Of a stretch of 64,000 nucleotides of DNA, positions 58,199-64,000 are shown in pieces; the first letter of the stretch is position 1; each line of letters opens with the position of its first letter. The notes under the pieces are model-generated. The model saw only the letters and a program-made list of their open reading frames with translations, searched no databases and had not been told where the DNA came from. This DNA comes from Alphaproteobacteria bacterium. Its GTDB lineage: Bacteria; Pseudomonadota; Alphaproteobacteria; Ferrovibrionales; Ferrovibrionaceae. The DNA lies in contig JAFKFH010000018.1 in assembly GCA_017307375.1 (NCBI GenBank), positions 124,001 through 188,000 on the forward strand. The letters are read 5' to 3'. Both the position numbers and the translations under genes were made by a program.

Positions 58199-58653
58199 GA
58201 CGTTGCCCCCGCCTGCGCACGGCGACGCATCGCCTTCAGCCCCTCGATCATCTTGTTCGCGCCGCTGGGCGTGAGCGCGCCCAACTCCTGGCCCGACATG
58301 CGCCGGATATAGGCATCGAGGGCGGTTTCAGACCGGTCGCGCACCACGCCCATATCCGCCAGTTCGATCCACAGGCCCCGCATCATCCGGTGCTGATCGT
58401 CGTCGGCGTAGCGCGAAGCCTGGGGGCCGGCGCTGGGCCGGCCGCCCTGCTTGCGGACCTTGTCGAGCGTGCGGGCCAGCTCGCGCGCCGACATGGCCCG
58501 CAGGCTGTCCTTTCCGATCTCCCGCTGCAGCCAGGCGCGCCAGGTGTCATCCTCGGCCAGGCCGGCCACCTGGCGGCGGCTCACCTGGATCGCCTGGATC
58601 ACGCGCTTGTTGCTCTCGGGCGAGCCTGCGGCAGCGAAGCGCGGCTTAGCCAT
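58195..58653 (-). CDS. Mu gp16-like regulator (DUF1018)
   Basis: A 152-residue helical protein of the DUF1018 family: 'KRVIQAIQVSRRQVAGLAEDDTWRAWLQREIGKDSLRAMSARELARTLDKVRKQGGRPS' (in pieces), then 'QHRMMRGLWIELADMGVV' and a final helix. In Mu the gp16 gene lies in the semi-essential early region upstream of mor. Thought to be regulatory. Overlaps the 58646-59029 gene by 8 nt. Confidence 0.85.
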   Translation of the reverse strand: MAKPRFAAAGSPESNKRVIQAIQVSRRQVAGLAEDDTWRAWLQREIGKDSLRAMSARELARTLDKVRKQGGRPSAGPQASRYADDDQHRMMRGLWIELADMGVVRDRSETALDAYIRRMSGQELGALTPSGANKMIEGLKAMRRRAQAGATS

Positions 58654-59029
58654 GGGCCACCTTCCGCTTCCTGGCCTTCCGGCGCTTGCGCGGCGCCTTG
58701 TAGGTGCCGGCTTCGACGGCTCGAAGGATCGCGGCCAGCCGTTCGGAGCGGCGCACGAACCGCATATGGGTTTCCCACTCCCGGACCTGATCGACCGCCT
58801 TCTCGACCGCCTCTTCCGCGCGGCGGCGAGCCTCCGGCGCGGGATGCAGATAGATGAACGGCGAGAGCACGAGGCTATAGGCGAACGACAGCGCGATGGC
58901 TTCGCGACTGCCCGCCTTCGTCAGGCGCTCACTGGCCTTGCTGCAGATTTCCCGCATCTCGGCTGGCGACATGCGCTCGACAAGGGCCTGGTCGACCAAC
59001 GTACCGGCATCGACAGCGGCGTCAGTCAT
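58646..59029 (-). CDS. Phage protein with basic tail, unknown
   Basis: A 127-residue mostly helical protein. 'EAIALSFAYSLVLSPFIYLHP' is moderately hydrophobic and the C-terminus 'KAPRKRRKARKRKVAHG' is strongly basic, suggesting nucleic-acid contact. Encoded between DUF1018 and another small gene with overlapping ends. Not recognised. Confidence 0.55.
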   Translation of the reverse strand: MTDAAVDAGTLVDQALVERMSPAEMREICSKASERLTKAGSREAIALSFAYSLVLSPFIYLHPAPEARRRAEEAVEKAVDQVREWETHMRFVRRSERLAAILRAVEAGTYKAPRKRRKARKRKVAHG

Positions 59030-59360
59030 GGCGCACCCCGGCCTGCGGCGTGAAAAGCATGGCGCGATGCTGGTTCGCTGCAGCGGCGACCATCTGATAG
59101 TCGGACGGGCGGGCGAACACCAGGCGCGGCGGCTTGCCCACCCGCTGCTCGACCATCGCCTTCACCCAGCCGTGACCGGGAACGAGCCAGGACATGACGT
59201 CGCCAAGCGGCCGTTCCAGCGGGCCGCGATAGTCGGCCCAATGACGCGGCCCGACGAACACATGGGCGAAGATGCGGCGGCCGATGTCCGAGGCCGGGCA
59301 CGGCAGCATGGAGACGAACGACAGCGACGCGCGAGGCGCGGCGGCGGCGGCTTCGGTCAT
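59022..59360 (-). CDS. Small phage protein, unknown
   Basis: A 112-residue protein, 'SFVSMLPCPASDIGRRIFAHVFVGPRHWADYRGPLERPLG', with one Cys and several Trp. No motif is recognised. It overlaps both neighbours by a few bases, in the compact early region. Confidence 0.5.
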   Translation of the reverse strand: MTEAAAAAPRASLSFVSMLPCPASDIGRRIFAHVFVGPRHWADYRGPLERPLGDVMSWLVPGHGWVKAMVEQRVGKPPRLVFARPSDYQMVAAAANQHRAMLFTPQAGVRHD

Positions 59361-59692
59361 TGGTGATCCTTTCGGGGGGGCAAGGGCGCGGGCGTGCGGG
59401 CGTGCGCATTGATCGCTGCCACGACCTCGGACCGGGGCAGGCCAAGGTCATCGCAGGCGTCCAGCGCGGCACGAAGGAAGGCGCGCGCCAGGCCATCGTT
59501 GGAGAGAGGCGCCAGGCCGGGCGGCAGCGCGTTGGCGTAACTGCCGCCGATAGCGAACAGGCTTTCGCGGATTGCTGCCCGCAGCATCGCCTGACGGTTG
59601 GTCTCTCCGACCGGCATGCTGCTCAAGCCGCCCCGCAGGAACGGGACCGCGGCCAGCACCATCCCCACGAGGAGCGTCCGTTCGACGCTCAT
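59357..59692 (-). CDS. Small phage membrane-associated protein, unknown
   Basis: A 111-residue protein with an N-terminal hydrophobic stretch (about residues 5-20, 'TLLVGMVLAAVPFLRGG') and a helical remainder ('GLARAFLRAALDACDDLGLPRSEVVAAINAH'). ATG 59692 is chosen; the frame open to 59800 overlaps the GapR-like gene. No family recognised. Confidence 0.5.
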   Translation of the reverse strand: MSVERTLLVGMVLAAVPFLRGGLSSMPVGETNRQAMLRAAIRESLFAIGGSYANALPPGLAPLSNDGLARAFLRAALDACDDLGLPRSEVVAAINAHARTPAPLPPRKDHQ

Positions 59693-59735
59693 GGCCGGCC
59701 TCGTGCGTGCACGCGCGATAGCAAGGTCTGTGCCA

Positions 59736-60077
59736 TCAGCGCCCCTCCGCTTCGGCCAGGCGCTCGCGGTACAGGTCGAGTAGCGCCTTCTTCTCGGCAA
59801 GCGCCGCCTTGTCCATCCGCCGCTCGGAGATGACCGTCTTCAGCGTCGGGACATGGAAGCCCATCGATTTGGCTTCGGCATAGATCACCTTCTTGTCGTT
59901 GTTGCTGGCGCGGATCTCCTCTTCGACCTGCTCGACACGCTGGACGAACCCCAAGAGCTGCTCGTCCGCAAAGGCAGCCGCGTTGTGGCCTGGGCCGGCA
60001 TCGGCTGGCGGGGTGGCGTCGGCCACGGCTTCCAGCAGTTTCGCCACGCTGTCGGCTTTGCGCTTGTTCATCTTCAT
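59736..60077 (-). CDS. GapR-like DNA-binding protein (DUF2312)
   Basis: A 113-residue protein. Residues about 38-110 match the GapR/DUF2312 family: 'QLLGFVQRVEQVEEEIRASNNDKKVIYAEAKSMGFHVPTLKTVI' pattern, then 'ALLDLYRERL'. Host GapR forms tetrameric clamps on overtwisted DNA. A phage copy may help replicative transposition or transcription. An N-terminal extension (1-35) is not conserved. The start overlaps the upstream stop by ATGA. Confidence 0.82.
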   Translation of the reverse strand: MKMNKRKADSVAKLLEAVADATPPADAGPGHNAAAFADEQLLGFVQRVEQVEEEIRASNNDKKVIYAEAKSMGFHVPTLKTVISERRMDKAALAEKKALLDLYRERLAEAEGR

Positions 60078-60502
60078 CCCCGCACTGGCTTGAACTTGTC
60101 GCTCATCACCGCGCCGATCGCGGGCTTGGGCATCGCCCAGGCCGGCAGCGTGAGGATGATGCCCTTGCCGTCCTTGACCATTCGGACGGGCACTGCCTTC
60201 CGGTCACCGGGATCGACGCCCACCGGCAACGGCAAGCGGCAGCTGCCCCGCGTCGTCTTGCGGCCCATCCGGGCGAAGGTGAACAGCCCCGCTTCGGAGG
60301 GTGCCAGGCGAACCTTGCCCAGGTGTTCGGCCTCGCCGTAGAAGGCATCGAAGCGGGCATCGTCTGACCACTCGGGCGGCAGGGCCGACAGCTTGAGCGA
60401 AATCAGAATGCGATCGCATTTGCGGCCGCCCGACCCGACCAGAACATCGGGCGCATCTTTCGCCACCCGACTGATCGGGCGCTCGATCTTGGTCCAGCTC
60501 AT
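60074..60502 (-). CDS. Phage protein, unknown
   Basis: A 142-residue protein with 'DVLVGSGGRKCDRILISLKLSALP' and 'GRKTTRGSCRLPLPVGVDPGDRKAVPVRMVKDGKGIILTLPAWA' patterns, mostly beta strands. Overlaps the GapR-like gene start by 4 nt and the upstream stop by 4 nt. Possibly a small DNA- or protein-binding barrel; not recognised. Confidence 0.55.
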   Translation of the reverse strand: MSWTKIERPISRVAKDAPDVLVGSGGRKCDRILISLKLSALPPEWSDDARFDAFYGEAEHLGKVRLAPSEAGLFTFARMGRKTTRGSCRLPLPVGVDPGDRKAVPVRMVKDGKGIILTLPAWAMPKPAIGAVMSDKFKPVRG

Positions 60503-60783
60503 GCCACACCTTCCCGCGCGATCCGCGCTGCCACCTGGCGCCGCAGCTCGGCGGCCCCATAGAGGCTGCTGAGCGGGACCGGGTCCGCCTGGTCGGCGAT
60601 GCCGACCAGCACTGTGTCTGTCCCCGGCGCCACGCGCGCCTCGGCCGTCAGGATGGTTTCCCGATAATCGTCAAGGGCACCGTCGTTTGGGCCGATCCAG
60701 ATGACCGAGGCGCCTACCGGATGCCGCTGGTTCCATTCAGCGCAGATCCGGTCGGCGACGTAGCGCCGGCTAAGGTCGGTCAT
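60499..60783 (-). CDS. Small phage protein, unknown
   Basis: A 94-residue protein ('SRRYVADRICAEWNQRHPVGASVIW', 'YRETILTAEARVAPGTDTVLVGIADQ'). The alternating strands with a final helix give a small alpha/beta domain. Both ends overlap neighbours by ATGA. Not recognised. Confidence 0.55.
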   Translation of the reverse strand: MTDLSRRYVADRICAEWNQRHPVGASVIWIGPNDGALDDYRETILTAEARVAPGTDTVLVGIADQADPVPLSSLYGAAELRRQVAARIAREGVA

Positions 60784-61052
60784 AGGAGCCTCCCGGACGA
60801 GACAGGGGTGGACCGGCTCAGGTCGCGCTTGATCCACTCGCCGAACCGCTGCAGCGCCTTCAGCGCCGCAACTTCGCTCTCGGCCTCGGGAATGCCGGGG
60901 ACCAGCATGGTCGTGTTGTCGTAGGCAAGCCGCGCTCGCGCCTCCACCAGGCGCCGCAAGCGGCGCCCGGGACCAGACACAATGGTGATCGTGCCTCGCG
61001 GCGCCCGCCGGCCGAGGCCGATCTGGCCGGTACGCCAGCAGTAGGCGATCAT
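60780..61052 (-). CDS. Small phage protein, unknown
   Basis: A 90-residue protein, beginning 'MIAYCWRTGQIGLGRRAPRGT', then a helix-rich second half ('RLRRLVEARARLAYDN', 'ALKALQRFGEWIKRDL'). ATG 61052 has a strong GGAGGTG site and is therefore chosen over the longer frame. Not recognised. Confidence 0.55.
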   Translation of the reverse strand: MIAYCWRTGQIGLGRRAPRGTITIVSGPGRRLRRLVEARARLAYDNTTMLVPGIPEAESEVAALKALQRFGEWIKRDLSRSTPVSSGRLL

Positions 61053-61399
61053 GCTGCACCTCCGGCAGTCGCCTTGGGCCAATACTCATCGATCTCAACC
61101 TCGGTCGTCGTATAGAAGCGGTTGATGATGGAGCTGGCTCGATAGCGACCTAACGGGCTATCGGAACCATCAGTGCGGACTTCGATGAACAATGGCTCGG
61201 CGGTCACGTCGGACTTATCGCCATGCTCGCCCTGATCCCAAAGCTCGACCGCTCGTTGAGCGGCGCTCTCTGGGTCCCACGCTTCGACTTGAAACGTCGC
61301 CTGCGCGGATACGACAATTTCGCCGCCTGCATCTTCTGCCTCGGTGATGATGCAGGTGAAGATTGCCTTGGCGACGGTGCGGAGGTTGCGATCACTCAT
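61049..61399 (-). CDS. Small phage protein, unknown
   Basis: A 116-residue acidic protein: 'IFTCIITEAEDAGGEIVVSAQATFQVEAWDPESAAQRAVELWDQ' patterns, then 'RYRASSIINRFYTTTEVEIDEYW'. Mixed strands and helices; no motif recognised. Its stop overlaps the next start by 4 nt; the DUF3164 gene lies 11 nt upstream. Confidence 0.55.
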   Translation of the reverse strand: MSDRNLRTVAKAIFTCIITEAEDAGGEIVVSAQATFQVEAWDPESAAQRAVELWDQGEHGDKSDVTAEPLFIEVRTDGSDSPLGRYRASSIINRFYTTTEVEIDEYWPKATAGGAA

Positions 61400-61410
61400 G
61401 TGCCGGCCTC

Positions 61411-62481
61411 CTATGCCGCGTCCGCAGGCGACAGCGGCTCGCTGCCGGTCACCGTGTCGGGAAACCACTGGAGCGAACCGCCTGCAGCGATCAGGGCCTT
61501 TGCCGCGTTCAAGACGCAGGGAAAGGCATGGCCGGTCACGCTGTCGTGCGTCTCACCGGCCGTGTGCATCTCGTCAAGCAGCCACTGCAGCGCTTCCTTC
61601 ATGTGGGCAAGCTGATCGGTCGAGAGGCCCTCCCACCGCGCCGCGGCGTCGAGCCAGGCAACGAAGTCCTCGGGCGAGACAGCGGGCTTCCCCAGGGCCT
61701 TGAGCGCGTTCTGCAGCCGAGAGGCGGCGAGGGTGAACAATCCCGCCTGCAGCGCCCCTACGGCCACCGAAACATCATCACCGGCCTCTTCGACCGAACG
61801 GCGCAGCGAGCGGCGGTCGAACGCGACCGGCGTCACCTCGATCGCGGCGAGGTTCATCGGGATCATGCGGTATTCTTCCCCCGCCTCGCGGCGCGCGTAG
61901 AACCGCAGGTAGCCCTTGGAGCCGACCACCCGAATGCTGTCGTCGATCGCCCGCTTGATATCGGCCCAGCGCGGATCCGGCAGTTCGCGGCGCCGCAGCG
62001 CCAGGATTGCCTGCACGTCGACCCGGCCTTCCTGCTCGACGCCGAATGCCTGGTTGACCAGGCTGACCAGCAGCGGGTCGGCGCCCTCGGCCCGTTCGAG
62101 GATCAGCGCGTCGAGCAGCTTCTTCGCCGCCTGCAGCTCGGGGCCGAGCTGGATCCGGTCGGCGACGGCAACCTTCACCATCATGTTGCCGTCGTAGCTG
62201 GTGAAAGTACGGTTGCCCTTGGTCTTTTCCGGCCGCTTGACGCCGTATTCCTGGTCGATCAGGGCGTCGAAGGCCGCAATATCCGCGTTGGAATGCGACA
62301 GGAACCGGGCCAGCTCGGCCGACAGATCCTCGGCATAGCCGACCATCTTGCGGACCATCTCATCCATGAGCAGGTCGACCGGCTTGATATTGTCGATCGG
62401 CACGAGCGACCCGCTCGCATCGCGCAGATAGTGCTGCCCGTGCAGCTCGATCGCGCCTTCGGGGATCTTCCGGTTGGTCAT
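61411..62481 (-). CDS. DUF3164 protein with long C-terminal extension
   Basis: A 356-residue protein. Residues 1-210 match DUF3164, a Mu-like early protein: 'HYLRDASGSLVPIDNIKPVDLLMDEMV' (in part), 'NRTFTSYDGNMMVKVAVADRIQLGPELQAAKKLLDALI', 'GYLRFYARREAGEEYRMIPMNLAAI'. Family members usually end here. A further 140 residues, mainly helical ('RRSLRRSVEEAGDDVSVAVGALQAGLF', 'HMKEALQWLLDEMHTAGE'), follow in frame with no stop. Function of both parts unknown. Confidence 0.82.
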   Translation of the reverse strand: MTNRKIPEGAIELHGQHYLRDASGSLVPIDNIKPVDLLMDEMVRKMVGYAEDLSAELARFLSHSNADIAAFDALIDQEYGVKRPEKTKGNRTFTSYDGNMMVKVAVADRIQLGPELQAAKKLLDALILERAEGADPLLVSLVNQAFGVEQEGRVDVQAILALRRRELPDPRWADIKRAIDDSIRVVGSKGYLRFYARREAGEEYRMIPMNLAAIEVTPVAFDRRSLRRSVEEAGDDVSVAVGALQAGLFTLAASRLQNALKALGKPAVSPEDFVAWLDAAARWEGLSTDQLAHMKEALQWLLDEMHTAGETHDSVTGHAFPCVLNAAKALIAAGGSLQWFPDTVTGSEPLSPADAA

Positions 62482-62493
62482 TTGAACAGGCTC

Positions 62494-62922
62494 CTAAGCA
62501 GTTTTGAGAGAGAGGCGAGGACGCCGCGCCGACGACGCGGCGGGCAGGACATTGCACCCGACATGAGGAGGCGGTCGGTCAGGTTCAGACCCATGGGGCA
62601 CCTCGGTTTCGGTGAAGCGCGGCTGCGCCCGGTCGATGCCGATCAGGACGCGAAGCAATGCGGCGGCATGGCTGTCGTTGGCGAGGCAGCGCGTGACGGC
62701 CGCATCGACGTCGGCCTGCACCTGGTCGGGCCGGCGGCCGAACCGCCTGCCCAGGCCGCGATAGCTCGCCCGCGTCGTCAGGCGCATGAGCAGCAGCACG
62801 TCCTGCCGGGCGCGGTTCGCCAGTGTCTGGCCCGTGCTCGCCGCCAGGGCCGCGGGCTGGACGTGGTACAGACCCGCGACCCGCAGCGCGATTTCTTCGA
62901 GCGGAGACGGCGCGCTGCTCAT
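62494..62922 (-). CDS. Small protein with DnaA domain IV-like helix-turn-helix
   Basis: A 142-residue protein. Residues about 37-90, 'ARQDVLLLMRLTTRASYRGLGRRFGRRPDQVQADV', follow the DnaA C-terminal pattern (ARQ...L.R..T..S....G..FG.R...V), the part that reads DnaA boxes. No AAA+ domain is present. The tail (95-142) is Pro/Ser-rich. It could bind origin-like or regulatory sites in phage or host DNA. Confidence in the fold is moderate. Confidence 0.7.
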   Translation of the reverse strand: MSSAPSPLEEIALRVAGLYHVQPAALAASTGQTLANRARQDVLLLMRLTTRASYRGLGRRFGRRPDQVQADVDAAVTRCLANDSHAAALLRVLIGIDRAQPRFTETEVPHGSEPDRPPPHVGCNVLPAASSARRPRLSLKTA

Positions 62923-63269
62923 GCGGCACCGTCCCGCGACGTGACCGGCGTCACATCATCCGCCCGTGCCGCGACGACCAGGCTGCGTAGTGCGTCCGCC
63001 ATGGCCTGGATCGTCACCGGCTGCATCGGCGACCAGGACGTGGCCTTCGCGCGCTCCCGCATGTCGAAGGCGAACCGCCACAGCGTGACGCGCAAGGCGC
63101 TGTCGCTATGGCTCCGGCTGGTCACGCGCGCCAGTTCGTCGGCGCACGAGAACAGCAGGCCGGCCATCGCGATCTGCTGGCCACGGCACTGGTCGCCGTT
63201 GAATGCCAAGCCCTCCAGCTGGCGGACCAGCCACTCGACGCGGGCGCGGGCGGTGTCGATGTCAGCCAT
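62919..63269 (-). CDS. Small phage protein, unknown
   Basis: A 116-residue helical protein: 'DTARARVEWLVRQLEGLAFNGDQ', 'IAMAGLLFSCADELARV', 'TIQAMADALRSLVVAARADD'. The overlap with both neighbours is a few bases. The helices look like a small bundle; not recognised. Confidence 0.5.
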   Translation of the reverse strand: MADIDTARARVEWLVRQLEGLAFNGDQCRGQQIAMAGLLFSCADELARVTSRSHSDSALRVTLWRFAFDMRERAKATSWSPMQPVTIQAMADALRSLVVAARADDVTPVTSRDGAA

Positions 63270-63465
63270 TGGCCACCGCCCGGCGGCCTTCCAGCCGCTC
63301 GACCTCGATCGAGACCAGGCGCAGGCACCCGGCCAGCGCCAGCAGTTCGCCTGCCGGTATCGTGACCAGGTCGACACCGACCGCCACCGCCGAGACGCGC
63401 TCGGCCAGATAGGCGACCGCCTCGGCCGGATGCAGGCGGGGATCGGGGATACGCTGCTCAAGCAT
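63262..63465 (-). CDS. Very small phage protein, unknown
   Basis: A 67-residue protein, 'LHPAEAVAYLAERVSAVAVGVDLVTIPAGELLALAGCLRL', a helix-strand-helix. ATG 63465 has GGGAGG about 7 nt upstream, which fixes the start within a longer open frame. Not recognised. Confidence 0.5.
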   Translation of the reverse strand: MLEQRIPDPRLHPAEAVAYLAERVSAVAVGVDLVTIPAGELLALAGCLRLVSIEVERLEGRRAVANG

Positions 63466-63799
63466 TGTCGCCTCCCTTCTTCTGCGGCATGAAATGCGCG
63501 CAGGTCGGGCAGGTCCGGCGGAACCTCGCGCGCAGTTCGGTATCGGCACCGAAGCGCCGCCGCTGTTCCTGAATGCAGATCTCCCGGCCGAGCATGTCGC
63601 CGATCACCGGGCACCTGACCTGGGCGGTCCGGTAGGCGCCTTCGACACTGGCCTGCACACGGTCGGTACTGGCCCCGTAAGTCCCCTTCAGAACCGCGTC
63701 GATCGACGTGCGGGAATATTCGATCTTGCGCTCGACCGTCTCGTAGCCTTCGCGCCGAACCGCGTCGCGGAGGGTCGTGATCCATGCCGGCTCAGTCAT
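63458..63799 (-). CDS. HTH protein with cysteine cluster, Mu-like early regulator type
   Basis: A 113-residue protein. Residues 5-50 look like a lambda-repressor-type HTH ('TTLRDAVRREGYETVERKIEYSRTSIDAVLKGTYGAS'), followed by four Cys: 'CPVIGDMLGREIC' and 'CPTCAHFMPQ'. This two-part layout is seen in small conserved proteins of Mu-like prophages. Probably a DNA-binding regulator with a metal site. Stop overlaps the next start. Confidence 0.65.
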   Translation of the reverse strand: MTEPAWITTLRDAVRREGYETVERKIEYSRTSIDAVLKGTYGASTDRVQASVEGAYRTAQVRCPVIGDMLGREICIQEQRRRFGADTELRARFRRTCPTCAHFMPQKKGGDNA

Positions 63800-64000
63800 G
63801 GGCCACCGCCGGCATCGTGATGTTCCGGCCGGAGTTCGGGTCGAACAGCTCCCGCTTGGCCGGGCGCCAGACCGGCGCGCGCGGCCCCAGGTCGGTCACG
63901 ATCAGCCAGCGCTTCTCGCCGTTGGACGTCGGGCTGTTCGCCTCGGCCCGCTGCCGCATCTCGACGATCACGCCGGCCCGCTTCAGGACGCGCAGATAGG
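63792..64000 (-). CDS. C-terminal part of a winged-helix phage protein
   Basis: The last 69 residues of a protein whose start lies beyond the window. 'YLRVLKRAGVIVEMRQR' and 'GEKRWLIVTDLGPRAPVW' fit the recognition helix and wing of a winged-helix domain, followed by 'RELFDPNSGRNITMPAV'. Overlaps the next gene start by 8 nt. Too little remains to name it. Confidence 0.55.
   Translation of the reverse strand, partial: YLRVLKRAGVIVEMRQRAEANSPTSNGEKRWLIVTDLGPRAPVWRPAKRELFDPNSGRNITMPAVAHD

Larger units (their letters stand above)
30618..64000. mobile_element. Mu-like transposable prophage, structural arm (continues past the window)
   Basis: At least 33 kb, all genes on the minus strand. Gene order follows Mu for regulation, lysis, packaging and head (gp16, Mor/C, lysis genes, gp25, gp26, gp27, terminase, portal, F, protease/capsid), but the tail is of lambda type with a long tape measure, as in transposable siphophages such as D3112 and B3. 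The terminus starts TGTA and carries paired repeats. Transposase genes A and B and the left end are not in the window. Most genes overlap by ATGA and appear intact, with no decay. Confidence 0.88.

Noticed and set aside
30618-64000. A CRISPR array or dedicated defence island
   Set aside because: No regularly spaced repeats, Cas genes or known defence cassettes were seen; the only defence-related candidates are the methylase and the MuF tail.

Overview
The window is high-GC DNA from an alphaproteobacterium, most likely of the Rhodospirillales type. This rests on a DUF4167 protein, a GapR-like DUF2312 protein, the ispG-hisS-prfA-prmC-clpB neighbourhood, TRAP transport genes and a codon usage dominated by G/C third positions. 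Genus cannot be read from the sequence.

Positions 1-12,014 are chromosomal metabolism. They hold a TRAP carboxylate-type transporter (cut by the window edge), a PAS_5 protein, a low-specificity threonine aldolase, a secreted trypsin-like protein with two C-terminal repeats, a serine/threonine dehydratase-like PLP enzyme and a Tat-exported alpha/beta hydrolase. A same-strand cluster follows: glutathione S-transferase, PPOX-ferredoxin-reductase fusion, DUF1348 protein, LysR regulator and a PUA-like protein. An epimerase gene truncated at 12,014 marks the edge of a lower-GC scar (about 12,015-13,846). The scar holds one small coiled-coil/HTH gene and a tRNA-like element, and it ends at tRNA-Ser(CGA).

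Positions 13,957-30,480 are core genome: lipoprotein, transketolase, Tim44-domain protein, TPR-glycosyltransferase, a compact minus-strand group (two paralogous 'SNG-GRFDSFGW' proteins around a CWC protein and a hypoxanthine-DNA glycosylase), rodZ, ispG, hisS, prfA, prmC, DUF4167, clpB with a probable sigma-32 promoter, and tRNA-Thr(CGU).

From 30,618 to the end of the window lies the structural-gene arm of a Mu-like transposable prophage, all on the minus strand, inserted into the start of a nucleotidyltransferase gene. Its terminus begins TGTA and carries two 12-bp repeats spaced 22 bp apart. Read in transcription order (64,000 down to 30,703) it has: early/middle genes (HTH protein, DnaA-C-like, DUF3164, GapR-like, gp16/DUF1018, DUF2786, Mor/C activator); a lysis cassette (L,D-transpeptidase-like, 3-TM holin, gp25, gp26); packaging and head genes (gp27, terminase, portal, MuF with a probable toxin tail, protease-capsid fusion); and a siphovirus tail (tail tube, G/GT pair with a GGGAAAC frameshift site, 2,107-residue tape measure, tip proteins, collagen-like and glycine-rich tail proteins). 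A DNA adenine methylase sits at the extreme end, where Mu keeps mom. The transposase end lies outside the window. A 24-bp motif shared upstream of the lysis and head operons probably marks late promoters for the Mor/C activator.
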